Positions 36,293 to 45,502 of a stretch of DNA of 64,000 bases are shown here, one piece after another (the stretch's first letter is position 1; each line of letters starts with the position of its first letter). The translations under genes were made by a program, and so were the position numbers. The DNA is from Lautropia sp. Lineage in GTDB: Bacteria; Pseudomonadota; Gammaproteobacteria; Burkholderiales; Burkholderiaceae_E. The notes below the pieces were generated by a model. The model did no database searches. It had not been told where the DNA came from and worked only from the letters and a program-made list of their open reading frames with translations. Location of the stretch: the NCBI GenBank assembly GCA_030527825.1, contig JAUNAC010000001.1, positions 372,001-436,000 of the forward strand, written 5' to 3'.

Positions 36293-38191
36293 ATGTGTGG
36301 CATAGCCGGACTGATCTCCCTTGACGGGCGTACCCTGCCAGACCCGGAAACCCTGACCACGATGTGTGACACCATCATCCATCGTGGCCCTGACGATCAG
36401 GGCATGTTCCGAACCGACTGGGCCGCTATCGGCATGCGTCGGCTGGCCATCATTGATGTAGCGGGTGGCCAGCAACCTGTCACGAGCGCCGGCGGACGCA
36501 TCCAGCTCGTCTTTAATGGCGAAATCTACAATTTTCGCGAGCTGCGGCAAACGCTGCAGGCCCGCGGCTACGTCTTCCAGAGCCAGTCCGATTCGGAGTG
36601 CATTGTTCACGCCTACGCGGAATATGGCACTGACTGCTTTGCCATGCTGCGTGGCATGTTTGCCATTGCCATCATCGACCAGATCCGGCGCCGCGTCGTG
36701 CTGGCCCGCGACCGGATCGGCAAAAAACCGCTGTATCTGGGTGAACTCTCCCCAGGCATCATGGGATTCGGCTCAGAACTCAAGACCCTGATGGCCGTGC
36801 CCGGCTGGCAGCCTCGCCTGGCCATGCCAGCCATACAGACCTTCTTCAGTCTGGGCTACATTCCCGCCCCCGACACAATTTTCGAGGGGATTGCCAAGCT
36901 GCCACCCGGCCACTGGGTCACGATTGAACCTGGCCAGGACGGTGCGACCCCTACCATCACCCAGACCCGTTTCAGCAAGGTCGACTTTCTGCCCAAGTGG
37001 ACAGATGACGAAACGACGCTGAAGTCGCGTCTCCTGGCCGAACTGGATGAGGCAGTACGCGTGCGCCTGGTCTCTGATGTGCCTTTCGGCGCGTTTCTCA
37101 GTGGCGGGCTGGATTCCAGCGTGGTCTGTGCCCTGATGACCCGCCACCTCTCTCAGCCCCTGAAAACCTTTTCGATCGGTTTCGAAGAAGCTGCGTTTGA
37201 TGAGCTGCCAGACGCCCGCCGTGTCGCACAGCACCTGGGAACCGAACACCATGAAATGGTGGTACGTCCCGATGCAGCCCATCTCCTTGAAACGCTGGCG
37301 CACCATTTTGATGAACCTTTTGGCGACTCATCAGCCATTCCGACCTATCTGGTGTCACAACTGGCGGCACGACATGTCAAGATGGTGCTGTCCGGTGATG
37401 GGGGAGATGAGCTGTTTGCCGGATACTCCCGCTACCAGCGCTACGCCACCCTGCAGCACATCCGCCGCGCCTCACTGGGCCTGGCACCGGCACTGGCCAG
37501 ACTCAGTGGCCGCCTCCTGCCTGGCGCCTGGGGTCGCCGTCTGTCAGGCATAGGCGAACGACTGGGCCTGCCCTGGCCTGACGACTATCTTGCCCAGGTG
37601 GGACTCGCCAATGTAGCGGATCTTCATCTGCTCTTCGGTGACAGGGCATTGTCCGATCCATTCGGCAGCATCCGGCAACGGTTCATCAGATCCGATATCG
37701 ATTCTCACGCCGAACAGATATTGTCTGGCGATATGGACACCTATCTCGTTGACGACATTCTCACCAAGGTGGATCGCACCACCATGGCGAACTCGCTGGA
37801 GGCTCGTGCCCCGTTACTCGACCAGAACCTGATTGACTTTGCGGCCCGTCTGCCCTTCAACATGAAGCTGCGTGACGGTCAGGGCAAGTACCTGTTCCGG
37901 AAGGTGGCGGCCGACCTGTTGCCGGCTGCCGTCCTGGCCAAACGCAAACAGGGCTTTGCCATCCCGCTGGCAGCCTGGTTCCGTACAGATCTCAAACCCA
38001 TGCTGCTTGACACCATCCACAGTCGTACGTTCAAGGAACGCGGCATCTTCGATCAGACCGGTATCCAGCGCCTGGTGGACGAACACCAACAGGGCCTCCA
38101 GGACCGGGGCGAGCTGCTCTGGATGGTGATGGTGCTGGAGACCTGGATGCGAACCCTGCCTGACCGGCCGATTCGGAAACCGGTGAACTGA
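36293..38191 (+). CDS. AsnB-like glutamine amidotransferase of the EPS locus (TIGR03108/WbpS-like)
   Basis: 632 residues, complete class II amidotransferase. It starts MCGIAGLISLDGRTLPD with catalytic Cys2, followed by IIHRGPDDQGMF, LVFNGEIYNFRELR and DSECIVHAYAEYG. The synthetase domain has GAFLSGGLDSSVVCALM (PP-loop about residue 270), LSGDGGDELFAGYSRYQRYA and VDDILTKVDRTTMANSLEAR. It matches the exosortase-A amidotransferase 1 family. WbpS-type homologues turn sugar uronic acids into uronamides in O-antigens, which suits the UDP-GalNAcA pathway predicted at 51099-56280. It begins 3 bp after the GT4 stop. Confidence 0.9.
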   Translation: MCGIAGLISLDGRTLPDPETLTTMCDTIIHRGPDDQGMFRTDWAAIGMRRLAIIDVAGGQQPVTSAGGRIQLVFNGEIYNFRELRQTLQARGYVFQSQSDSECIVHAYAEYGTDCFAMLRGMFAIAIIDQIRRRVVLARDRIGKKPLYLGELSPGIMGFGSELKTLMAVPGWQPRLAMPAIQTFFSLGYIPAPDTIFEGIAKLPPGHWVTIEPGQDGATPTITQTRFSKVDFLPKWTDDETTLKSRLLAELDEAVRVRLVSDVPFGAFLSGGLDSSVVCALMTRHLSQPLKTFSIGFEEAAFDELPDARRVAQHLGTEHHEMVVRPDAAHLLETLAHHFDEPFGDSSAIPTYLVSQLAARHVKMVLSGDGGDELFAGYSRYQRYATLQHIRRASLGLAPALARLSGRLLPGAWGRRLSGIGERLGLPWPDDYLAQVGLANVADLHLLFGDRALSDPFGSIRQRFIRSDIDSHAEQILSGDMDTYLVDDILTKVDRTTMANSLEARAPLLDQNLIDFAARLPFNMKLRDGQGKYLFRKVAADLLPAAVLAKRKQGFAIPLAAWFRTDLKPMLLDTIHSRTFKERGIFDQTGIQRLVDEHQQGLQDRGELLWMVMVLETWMRTLPDRPIRKPVN

Positions 38192-39225
38192 TGCTGGATA
38201 TCGGGAAACAAATCATCAAACAGATCGTCTCACCTCTGGCAGACCGCGCCGGCGTGTATGACGAAAAACTGGAACGGTTGCTGGGCGCAAACAACCGCCT
38301 GCTGGTTCTGATGTATCACCGTGTCATTGATGACCTGGATTCCGATCCGTTTGCGCTGGGGATGTGTGTCCGCCAGAAATATTTTGAGGAGCAACTGGCC
38401 TGGCTGGCCGCTCACACACATGTCCTGCCACTCGGCCTTGCGGTGCAGCGGTTGCTGAACCATGAGCCACTACCCCCGTACGCCGTTGCCATCACCTTCG
38501 ATGACGGGTTGCTGGACAATCTGACCTACGCAGCGCCCCTGCTGGAAAAGTATCAGCTTCCAGCTACCTTTTATATCATCACGGGAGGTCTGGATGAAGG
38601 CCAGCCCATGTGGTGGGATCAGGCCATCGCCATGATTGCATGTACCAGCGCTCAAAGCCTTGATCCGCGCGAGGTGGGGATGCCCGAACTGGCTCACGAA
38701 CTCTCGCTGCATCGCCATGCACGGCGTAGTAGCTGCACCACCATTCTGAACGCACTGTGGGAACGCAACCCGGCCGCCATTGCCCAGTGTCTGGAGCAAA
38801 TGCGGAAAGTGCTCAACCCCTCCCCCATTCCGCCAGCCCTTCAGGCGCCGCGCATGCAGACGAAACAAGTCCAGGAAATGGTGCGCCGTGGTTTCCATAT
38901 TGGCGCTCATACGACCCGACATATTGATCCCAAGCTCTTCAATCGTGAGCAGCTGCATGACGATCTGACCGCTTCACGCCGCCGTCTGCAGGATATCTGC
39001 CAGCAACCGATTGACAGCTTTGCCTATCCCGGTGGCCGGTCTTCGGTCTGGATGCCCGACCTTCTCGATACACTTGGGTTTCACCACGCCGTTGACACCC
39101 GACGGGGCATCAACCAGGCGCCGGCATCGCGCTACGCCATTGCGCGCGTCGGCATGCCTGATACCCCGGTCGGCGATTTCAAACGCGCCATCCGCAACCT
39201 AACTATTATCGACGCAACACATTGA
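38191..39225 (+). CDS. Polysaccharide deacetylase family protein (second)
   Basis: 344 residues. NodB-like motifs are RLLVLMYHRVIDDLD, YAVAITFDDGLLDNLTYAAP, GFHIGAHTTRHIDPKLFNRE (His-x3-His) and IDSFAYPGGRSSVW. No signal peptide is visible. It differs from the first deacetylase in the operon by a helical insert of about 80 residues between motif 1 and motif 2 (DQAIAMIACTSAQSLDPREV onward), as in O-antigen/EPS-type members. It likely acts on EPS amino sugars. The start overlaps the preceding stop by one base, and its own stop overlaps the TTG start of the next gene. Confidence 0.87.
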   Translation: MLDIGKQIIKQIVSPLADRAGVYDEKLERLLGANNRLLVLMYHRVIDDLDSDPFALGMCVRQKYFEEQLAWLAAHTHVLPLGLAVQRLLNHEPLPPYAVAITFDDGLLDNLTYAAPLLEKYQLPATFYIITGGLDEGQPMWWDQAIAMIACTSAQSLDPREVGMPELAHELSLHRHARRSSCTTILNALWERNPAAIAQCLEQMRKVLNPSPIPPALQAPRMQTKQVQEMVRRGFHIGAHTTRHIDPKLFNREQLHDDLTASRRRLQDICQQPIDSFAYPGGRSSVWMPDLLDTLGFHHAVDTRRGINQAPASRYAIARVGMPDTPVGDFKRAIRNLTIIDATH

Positions 39226-40598
39226 ACCAGACCAAGTTTCTCAATGGCCTGCTGGCGGCCATGATCGTCTGGGTGCCAAACCAGCTGCACCTGCCAGCCG
39301 ATCTCGGCATTAAAGGACTCAACAGCATCAACCTGCTGTTTCTGGCCCTCATCTACTACAGCCACACCCGAAACAAAACGCTGCCACGCTCACATGCCAC
39401 CCCGCTCAAGGGGATTTTCATCGCCTATTTCTGCATGTTGGGCTGGGCCTTCATCGCGGGTCAGCTCACAGACCGTTCATTGATGATGGATGATCTGACC
39501 GCCCTGAAGAATTCCGTTTTCTTCATGTGCCTGTTCTTTGTGTTCTACAACGGCGTCCGGGACGAAACCAGTGTCCGCCACCTGTTCTACATGGTACTCG
39601 TGGTGGCGGCCGTTGCCGGCATCGAAGCCATCCGGGAAGGGATCGACTACGGTTTTGGCGTCTATGGCGAAACCAAGCGGGCCGCCGGCCCGTTCGGCAG
39701 CAACTATAAGGCATCCAATCTGGCGGCGGTATTTTTCTCCATGTTCATGCCGGTTTTTGCGGCTGTTGCTTTCTACCAGAAAGGGCGCCCTCTTGTCCGG
39801 CTGGGCGGTATCTCGGGCGTCGTCATCCTGCTCCTGGGCATTTTCTGCACCTATTCCAGACAGGCGTACCTGATCGTGGCCGCCATGTTGCTGCTCATGG
39901 CCATCAAGCGCAATCTGGTCCTGGGACTGCTGATCCTCATTGCCGTGCTCAACTATGAAGCCTGGGTGCCCGAAGGTGTCGTGACCCGGCTGGCCATGAC
40001 GGAGCAGACATCTGCCGAAACAGGTGAAGCACAACTCGATGAAAGCACCGAAAGCCGCTTTATCCTGTGGGAAGGGGCAGGCCGGCTTCTGGCGTCCCGC
40101 CCCTGGGGCATCGGCCTGAACCATTTCAAGCGTGAGATTGGCTCGGAAGAGCCCTCGCTGGCAGGACTGGATGCCCACAATTTCCTGGTGCTGATCACGA
40201 CCGAAGCGGGCCCCCTCGGCGGTGTGATGACCCTGATCCTGTACATCGGTCTCGGCAGCCTCGCCTGGCGCTTCTCGCGCCTGGCCAAAACACCCGACCA
40301 ACAGACCATGGCCGCCGGCTTTGCCGGTGCCACCATGGCCGTCATGCTCGGTAATCTCTATGGCAGCCGCTTGCTTGATGGTGCCGTCACGGGCAACTAC
40401 TGGATTCTGGCCGGTCTGTCCGCCCGCTATTGGGTACTGCTCAAATACGGCACTCCGGACGAAGCAGCCGGATCCACTACGACGCCGGAAGAAAGCGCCA
40501 TGTCTCCCCAAGCAGGCCAGCGCCCGTATCGGGGTACTCCCCCCAGCCACCCTTCACCCAGAGACGCCCAGGGTCGACTGATCCGTCCTGCCAGCTGA
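39222..40598 (+). CDS. Wzy-type polymerase / O-antigen ligase family protein
   Basis: 458 residues with about 10-12 membrane helices. The Wzy_C signature region is CTYSRQAYLIVAAMLLLMAI, then a periplasmic loop ending in ESRFILWEGAGRLLASRPWG and DAHNFLVLITTEAGPLGGVM. This is the arrangement of O-antigen ligases and polymerases. With Wzx, Wzz-like and Wza-like proteins present it is the probable EPS polymerase. The start is taken as TTG 39222 overlapping the previous stop (TTGA); ATG 39261 is possible. The last 60 residues are a polar Ser/Pro tail. Last gene before the terminator at 40630. Confidence 0.85.
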   Translation: MNQTKFLNGLLAAMIVWVPNQLHLPADLGIKGLNSINLLFLALIYYSHTRNKTLPRSHATPLKGIFIAYFCMLGWAFIAGQLTDRSLMMDDLTALKNSVFFMCLFFVFYNGVRDETSVRHLFYMVLVVAAVAGIEAIREGIDYGFGVYGETKRAAGPFGSNYKASNLAAVFFSMFMPVFAAVAFYQKGRPLVRLGGISGVVILLLGIFCTYSRQAYLIVAAMLLLMAIKRNLVLGLLILIAVLNYEAWVPEGVVTRLAMTEQTSAETGEAQLDESTESRFILWEGAGRLLASRPWGIGLNHFKREIGSEEPSLAGLDAHNFLVLITTEAGPLGGVMTLILYIGLGSLAWRFSRLAKTPDQQTMAAGFAGATMAVMLGNLYGSRLLDGAVTGNYWILAGLSARYWVLLKYGTPDEAAGSTTTPEESAMSPQAGQRPYRGTPPSHPSPRDAQGRLIRPAS

Positions 40599-41001
40599 GA
40601 GACTGAAACCTTCTCACTGATACCGTCTGTGCCGGGCCTTCTGCGCCCGGCATTTTTTTGCCATTCACGCCGTCTGCGCCAGCGGCACACAGCTGCCTCC
40701 TCCACCAGCCATCCGCTCAGCGGCCACTCCTTTCAATCCCGTCCGGCGACCGCATGGCGGGCCAGGCCACCCCCGATCCCCAGGCAATGGCCACCCATCC
40801 ATCAGGCTTTTCCATCTGCAACATCAGCGCCTAGAGTGCGTGTGACTTTTTTCTGACACCGGACCTGCTGAAGCTGGCTGCCCTTCGCCCTCGCGGCAGC
40901 ACCGGTGGCTGCGTTACCAAGTCCCAACACTGCACATCACACGCTGGATCATGACCCCTCTCCGCCCGGCTTTTCTGACGATCTCCCCCCAACCCCTTCA
41001 A
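40599..41001. other. Intergenic region after the EPS operon
   Basis: 403 bp with the terminator at 40630-40659. I see no coding frame with a convincing start and no obvious promoter for the next gene. A C/A-rich stretch runs from about 40680 to 40810. Confidence 0.5.
40630..40659 (+). terminator. Intrinsic terminator of the EPS operon
   Basis: TGCCGGGC (40630-40637) and GCCCGGCA (40645-40652) form a perfect 8 bp G+C-rich stem with a 7-nt loop, followed by TTTTTTT (40653-40659). It lies 31 bp after the stop of the Wzy-type gene. It marks the 3' end of the operon that starts at 22711. Confidence 0.92.
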
Positions 41002-43572
41002 ATGTCCACCCGCAGGCGGATGCGTCATGCCAGCGCCACTCTGACCGCCCTGTGTCTGAGTGCCAGCCTGCTCGCGGCCTGTGGCGGTGGCGGTGGCAGC
41101 GAACCGCATGCCACCACCCCGGCCGGCAATACCGGCGCCCTGGCCCTGGCCGACCACAACACGCCCGGCAATGCCAGCGACACCCCGGAAGACGATATCT
41201 GGTTCCAGGACGAGTCGCCATTCAGTAGCGAAAACACTCTCAAGGAAGGAGACGGGGTCACAGCCAAAGCCAGCATCACCCAGCCAGTCATCATACGGGC
41301 GCCATCCTTTGGCCCGCTGGGACAAACTGTACGCGTGGGCGTCCCCATCACCCGGATCCCCGGGGTCTATCGAAATGGCAGCGCCGTCGCAGGGTTTCGC
41401 AGCCGAAACGGCAAAGACATACCCGAAGGACGGCAAGCTACTTACACCCCTACCCAGGCTGACGTCGGCAAACAACTGGTCTACCGCGAGCGTGTTCTCA
41501 ACCCTCGCACCAATGAATACATTCTGGCCTATAGTGCACCGGTTACCGTTGTGTCCAACGCGCCGGAACCGGCCAGCCCCGCCACCACCACCCTGCGCCC
41601 CCCGGTCATCGACACTGGCAACACCCGGATCAGGGCAGGCCACACGATCCGCATCCTGGCCGGCGCCTATCAGAATGGCGAAATCAGCCGCCGCCAGTGG
41701 TTCCGCAATGGACAGGCCATTCCAGGCGCCACGAAGGACACCTACATCCCCACATCCGATGACATCGGCAAAACGCTCAGTTACGCCGAAACCGTGCGCA
41801 ATCCTGCCAGCGGCGCAGTCACGGTCGTGCGCTCTGAATCCATCCGGGTTGTGGCGAGCAACTATCCCTCCATACTCAGCCTGCCACTCACTTCTGTCCA
41901 CGGCGAAACCATTGCCGTGGGCCAGCACCTGAGCGGACAGTCCGGCCGCTATCAATGGGGGCATGTCCGTCAGTCCTACTGGTTCATCGACAATGTCATT
42001 GCAGGTCGCGGCAACAGCTTTACGCCCCTTCCGGCCCACCTGGGCAAGATGCTCACCTACACGGAAGAGATCGAAGGGGATAGCGGCGACATTGTGTGGC
42101 TGTCCGCCCCGGCGCTCAAAGTGACCATCAGTCCCCCCGTCAGCCATACGACGAATGCGGACAACGCCACCGCCCCAACACCCCCGCACCAACCCGCCGC
42201 TCCGACCGCATCGGCACCGCAGCCACAAAATCCTGCCAGGCAGCAGACGCCGGCCACATCAACCGCAGGTATCACCCGGGATGATCTCTGCTGGAATATC
42301 CTGGAAAAGCATCCCGTCAAGCTGATGTCCGGCCAGGAAAATGCACATGTACCCGATCGGCAGGCACCTGCCACCGGGGTCGCCGTGCAGGAGCCTACCT
42401 ACCATACCTGCGAAGTCCGGCTCACGCACAACCGCCAGCTGTCGGGCAACGAAAAGAGCCATCGCAACGACTACTCCCGCCGCCAGGCATTCAACGCCGA
42501 CAACACCCGTCTCCTGATGAGCGCCTCCGATGGCTACTGGCATCTGTACGACGCGCACACCGGCAAATACCTGCATGTTCTGAACGGTCTGGCGGGTGAT
42601 GCGGAGCCACAATGGGATCACGCCAATCCCCATGTGCTGTATTACGTGCCCACGAACGGCGTCGGCATGACCATCAACGAACTCAACGTCGACACCAATC
42701 AGCATCACGTCGTCGCCGATCTGAGCCGGGATCTGCAAAGACTCTGGCCCGATGCCAACAGTGCCTGGACAAAATCCGAAGGCTCCCCCTCTGCCGACAA
42801 TCGCTACTGGTGCCTGATGGTCGACAACGCCCAGTGGCAGGGACTGGGCGTGTTCACCTGGGACATAAAGGAAAAACGGATCCTGGGCCACATGAACCTG
42901 CCAGAGCGCCCGGATCATGTCAGCATGAGCCCCACGGGCAAATACTGTGTCATCTCCTGGGCAAACAGTCCGACCCTGGGCACGCGCGCCTACACACCGG
43001 ACTTCAGCTCGGCACACCCGGCCTCTCCCGAGCACCGGCCCTATCTGCAGCTGCATGCCCAGTCCGAACACTCCGATCTGGCACTGAACAAAAAGGGCGA
43101 AGATGTGTACGTCTCCATCGACTACCAGTCGGACTCGGGCGATCTGTTCATGGTGAACCTGAACACAGGCCGTCGTACCACCCTGTTCCCGACCTACCTG
43201 TCGGGAACCGCCACGGCCCTGCACGTCAGCGGCAAAGCCTACGGACAACCCGGCTGGGCAGTCATCTCCACCTATGGCGAATACCATTCCGGCAACCAGT
43301 CCGCCAGCCTGCGCAATACGTCACTGCAGCAATGGCTGCACCGCAAGATCTTTGCTGTCAGCCTGGAAGACAAACCCAAAATCCGTCCGCTCGCTCACGC
43401 CGACAGTGACTCAAGATCCGAGTGGCAGCAGGACGCCTATTGGGCTGAACCCCAGGCCACGGTCAGCCGCGACTTTACCCGCGTCCTGTTCAACTCCACC
43501 CTGAACAGCGACCGTGTTGAAGACATCGAGACGTACATGCTGGTCATGCCCAAAGGAGCGCTGGATCACTGA
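41002..43572 (+). CDS. Secreted Ig-repeat/propeller-like lipoprotein, paralogue 1 of 3
   Basis: 856 residues from ATG 41002 (an ATG at 40951 adds 17). The signal peptide ends in the lipobox LLAAC-GGGGG. Residues about 94-375 hold three Ig-like repeats of about 90 residues, each ending in a D(V/I)GK-L-Y type strand: TPTQADVGKQLVYRE, IPTSDDIGKTLSYAE, TPLPAHLGKMLTYTE. After a Pro/Ala/Thr linker, residues about 426-856 form the domain shared with the two following genes: DLCWNIL, YHTCEVRL, YSRRQAFNADNTRLL, GDAEPQWD, NRYWCLM, GKYCVIS, DFTRVLFNS. The repeated DG/NTGK turns and final LFNS strand suggest a beta-propeller. Family and function unknown. Confidence 0.8.
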   Translation: MSTRRRMRHASATLTALCLSASLLAACGGGGGSEPHATTPAGNTGALALADHNTPGNASDTPEDDIWFQDESPFSSENTLKEGDGVTAKASITQPVIIRAPSFGPLGQTVRVGVPITRIPGVYRNGSAVAGFRSRNGKDIPEGRQATYTPTQADVGKQLVYRERVLNPRTNEYILAYSAPVTVVSNAPEPASPATTTLRPPVIDTGNTRIRAGHTIRILAGAYQNGEISRRQWFRNGQAIPGATKDTYIPTSDDIGKTLSYAETVRNPASGAVTVVRSESIRVVASNYPSILSLPLTSVHGETIAVGQHLSGQSGRYQWGHVRQSYWFIDNVIAGRGNSFTPLPAHLGKMLTYTEEIEGDSGDIVWLSAPALKVTISPPVSHTTNADNATAPTPPHQPAAPTASAPQPQNPARQQTPATSTAGITRDDLCWNILEKHPVKLMSGQENAHVPDRQAPATGVAVQEPTYHTCEVRLTHNRQLSGNEKSHRNDYSRRQAFNADNTRLLMSASDGYWHLYDAHTGKYLHVLNGLAGDAEPQWDHANPHVLYYVPTNGVGMTINELNVDTNQHHVVADLSRDLQRLWPDANSAWTKSEGSPSADNRYWCLMVDNAQWQGLGVFTWDIKEKRILGHMNLPERPDHVSMSPTGKYCVISWANSPTLGTRAYTPDFSSAHPASPEHRPYLQLHAQSEHSDLALNKKGEDVYVSIDYQSDSGDLFMVNLNTGRRTTLFPTYLSGTATALHVSGKAYGQPGWAVISTYGEYHSGNQSASLRNTSLQQWLHRKIFAVSLEDKPKIRPLAHADSDSRSEWQQDAYWAEPQATVSRDFTRVLFNSTLNSDRVEDIETYMLVMPKGALDH

Positions 43573-43605
43573 CACTTGCCACAACCACATGACATGAAGC
43601 CACCC

Positions 43606-43642
43606 GTCCGGGCAGATGCCAACGCAGCTGCCCGGACTTTTT
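43606..43642 (+). terminator. Intrinsic terminator after paralogue 1
   Basis: GTCCGGGCAG (43606-43615) and CTGCCCGGAC (43628-43637) form a perfect 10 bp stem with a 12-nt loop followed by TTTTT (43638-43642). It lies 33 bp after the stop of paralogue 1, so paralogue 2 most likely has its own promoter. Confidence 0.92.
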
Positions 43643-43820
43643 CCTATCGGCCAGCATCTTCCGCCTGAAAAGCCGCGTCATTGCCAACTCCCGCACAGAC
43701 GCCCGTGTCCAGCCCGACGACCATCGACAGGACTCACCCTGCAGACCCCCTCCGATGAAGCCAACGATCCGGCCCAATCCGTACGCCCCCAGTCACGCTT
43801 CCTGCCAGCACCACACCGAC

Positions 43821-45389
43821 ATGCAATGGAGGCAAATCCAGCGCGCCGGTCTCGTCATCCTGCTGGGCCTGTGCATGACCGCCTGCGGGCAAAGCGCGAC
43901 CGACACCCCGCGCCCGGCCGCCCCCATGAACGACGGCCCGCCAGACAGCAGACGGCCACTCCACACCGCCCCTGCCAGTGACACGGCCAGTCCATCTATC
44001 AATCTGCAGCCGCCGGCCATGAGCGCCGGCCCAAATCCCCCGCTCACCAGCAACAGCCCCCGTCCATCCTCCCCCGCCCTTGACCAGACAGGACTCTGCG
44101 CCGACATCCTGTCCACCATGCCGTCACTGACCATCGGCACCGAACGTCACCCGCTGCCAGACAACCCCCGCCCACCGCTGCTGACCAGCACCCAGGATCC
44201 GGTCTACCACAGCTGCATCGTGCGCATTACCGACAATACCGCCCACCTCGACAGCCCCACACTGCGCAACGACTACTCGCGCCGCCAGGCTTTCAACGCC
44301 GACAACAGCCGCTTTCTGCTTGAGGCAAGCGATGGCTTCTGGCACCTGTACGACGCCCGCACCGGGCATTTCCTGCGCATCCTCAAAGATCTGGCTGGCG
44401 CCACCGATCGACTGGCCGGCGACGCCGAACCCCAGTGGCACCCCACCGATCCAAACCTGCTGTACTTCCTGCCACGTGACGGCATCGGCATGCTGATCTA
44501 CCAGCTCGACCTGAAGAACAACCGCGTCTCGGTCATCGCCGACATGGGACCCCAGGTACGGCAATACTGGCCAGACGCCAACGTTGCCTCCACCAAATCG
44601 GAAGGCTCCCCCTCTGCGGACGGTCGCTACTGGTGCTTCATGGCGCGCAGCATGGTCGATAACAGCCACTGGCCCATGCGCGGCGTATTCACCTGGGATC
44701 TCCAGAAAAAACAGATCATCGGCACCCTCGACCAGATGGGTACCCCAGACCATGTCAGCATGAGTCCGAGCGGCAAATACTGCGTCATCTCCCACACCGC
44801 CGCCACCGGCCCCGGCACCCGTGCCTACCGGCGTGATTTCCGGGCGCCCTACGGCACCGCCAGCAACCGTGCCTGGCTGCAGCTGCACACCACATCCGAG
44901 CACTCTGACCTGGCCTTCAACGACCAGCGGCAGGATCTGTACGTCTCCGTCGACTACCAGAGCAACCACGGAGATGTTTTCATGACCAATCTCGACACCG
45001 GGCAGCGCACCCCACTCTTTGCCACCTACCCCGGACGCACCGAAACTGCGCTGCATATCTCCGGCAAGGCTTATGACCATCCAGGCTGGGCCCTGGTATC
45101 CACCTACGCCGAACACCCGGCAGAAGACAGCACCGTCCAGGGGCTGCACGACGAGCGCCGCCAGTGGCTGCACCGCAAACTGTTCGCTGTCAAACTGACG
45201 GAAAAACCCGAAATCCGTTCCATCGCCTACGTCAACAGCGACGCCTTCCGGTACGAGACCGAACCCCAGGCCACGGTCGACCGGACATTCACCCGCATGC
45301 TCTTCAACTCAACCTGGAACGGCAGCAGCGCCGCTGACCAGGAGGTCTACCTCACGGCCATTTCTGGCAACAGCCTCAATCCCCGGTAA
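43821..45389 (+). CDS. Secreted propeller-like lipoprotein, paralogue 2 of 3
   Basis: 522 residues from ATG 43821 (MQWRQIQRAGLVILLGLCMT, lipobox MTAC); an ATG at 43755 would add 22 residues before the signal peptide. A Pro/Ser-rich linker of about 65 residues replaces the Ig-like repeats of paralogue 1. The shared domain covers about 90-522: GLCADILSTMPSL, YHSCIVRITDN, NDYSRRQAFNADNSRFLLEA, GDAEPQWHPTDPNLLYFLP, GRYWCFMA, GKYCVISH, TRMLFNSTWNG. The four cysteines of the domain line up with those of the other two copies. This is the minimal copy. Function unknown; secreted, probably membrane-anchored. Confidence 0.8.
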   Translation: MQWRQIQRAGLVILLGLCMTACGQSATDTPRPAAPMNDGPPDSRRPLHTAPASDTASPSINLQPPAMSAGPNPPLTSNSPRPSSPALDQTGLCADILSTMPSLTIGTERHPLPDNPRPPLLTSTQDPVYHSCIVRITDNTAHLDSPTLRNDYSRRQAFNADNSRFLLEASDGFWHLYDARTGHFLRILKDLAGATDRLAGDAEPQWHPTDPNLLYFLPRDGIGMLIYQLDLKNNRVSVIADMGPQVRQYWPDANVASTKSEGSPSADGRYWCFMARSMVDNSHWPMRGVFTWDLQKKQIIGTLDQMGTPDHVSMSPSGKYCVISHTAATGPGTRAYRRDFRAPYGTASNRAWLQLHTTSEHSDLAFNDQRQDLYVSVDYQSNHGDVFMTNLDTGQRTPLFATYPGRTETALHISGKAYDHPGWALVSTYAEHPAEDSTVQGLHDERRQWLHRKLFAVKLTEKPEIRSIAYVNSDAFRYETEPQATVDRTFTRMLFNSTWNGSSAADQEVYLTAISGNSLNPR

Positions 45390-45502
45390 AACGGAACCAG
45401 CGGATCAGTCCGAACGATCCGCGGTCGTTGCAATGATGCAACACGCTGCTAAGATTTCTGCGATATAACGCAGCCTTCAAAAAAAAGGCCCTGTTCATCG
45501 CC
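45390..45502 (+). promoter_or_regulatory. Spacer with two small hairpins between paralogues 2 and 3
   Basis: GCGGATC (45400-45406) pairs with GATCCGC (45416-45422), and GTTGCA (45427-45432) with TGCAAC (45437-45442). Neither has a T tract. A TATAAC (45465-45470) could be a -10 element for paralogue 3, without a clear -35 box. Confidence 0.3.
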
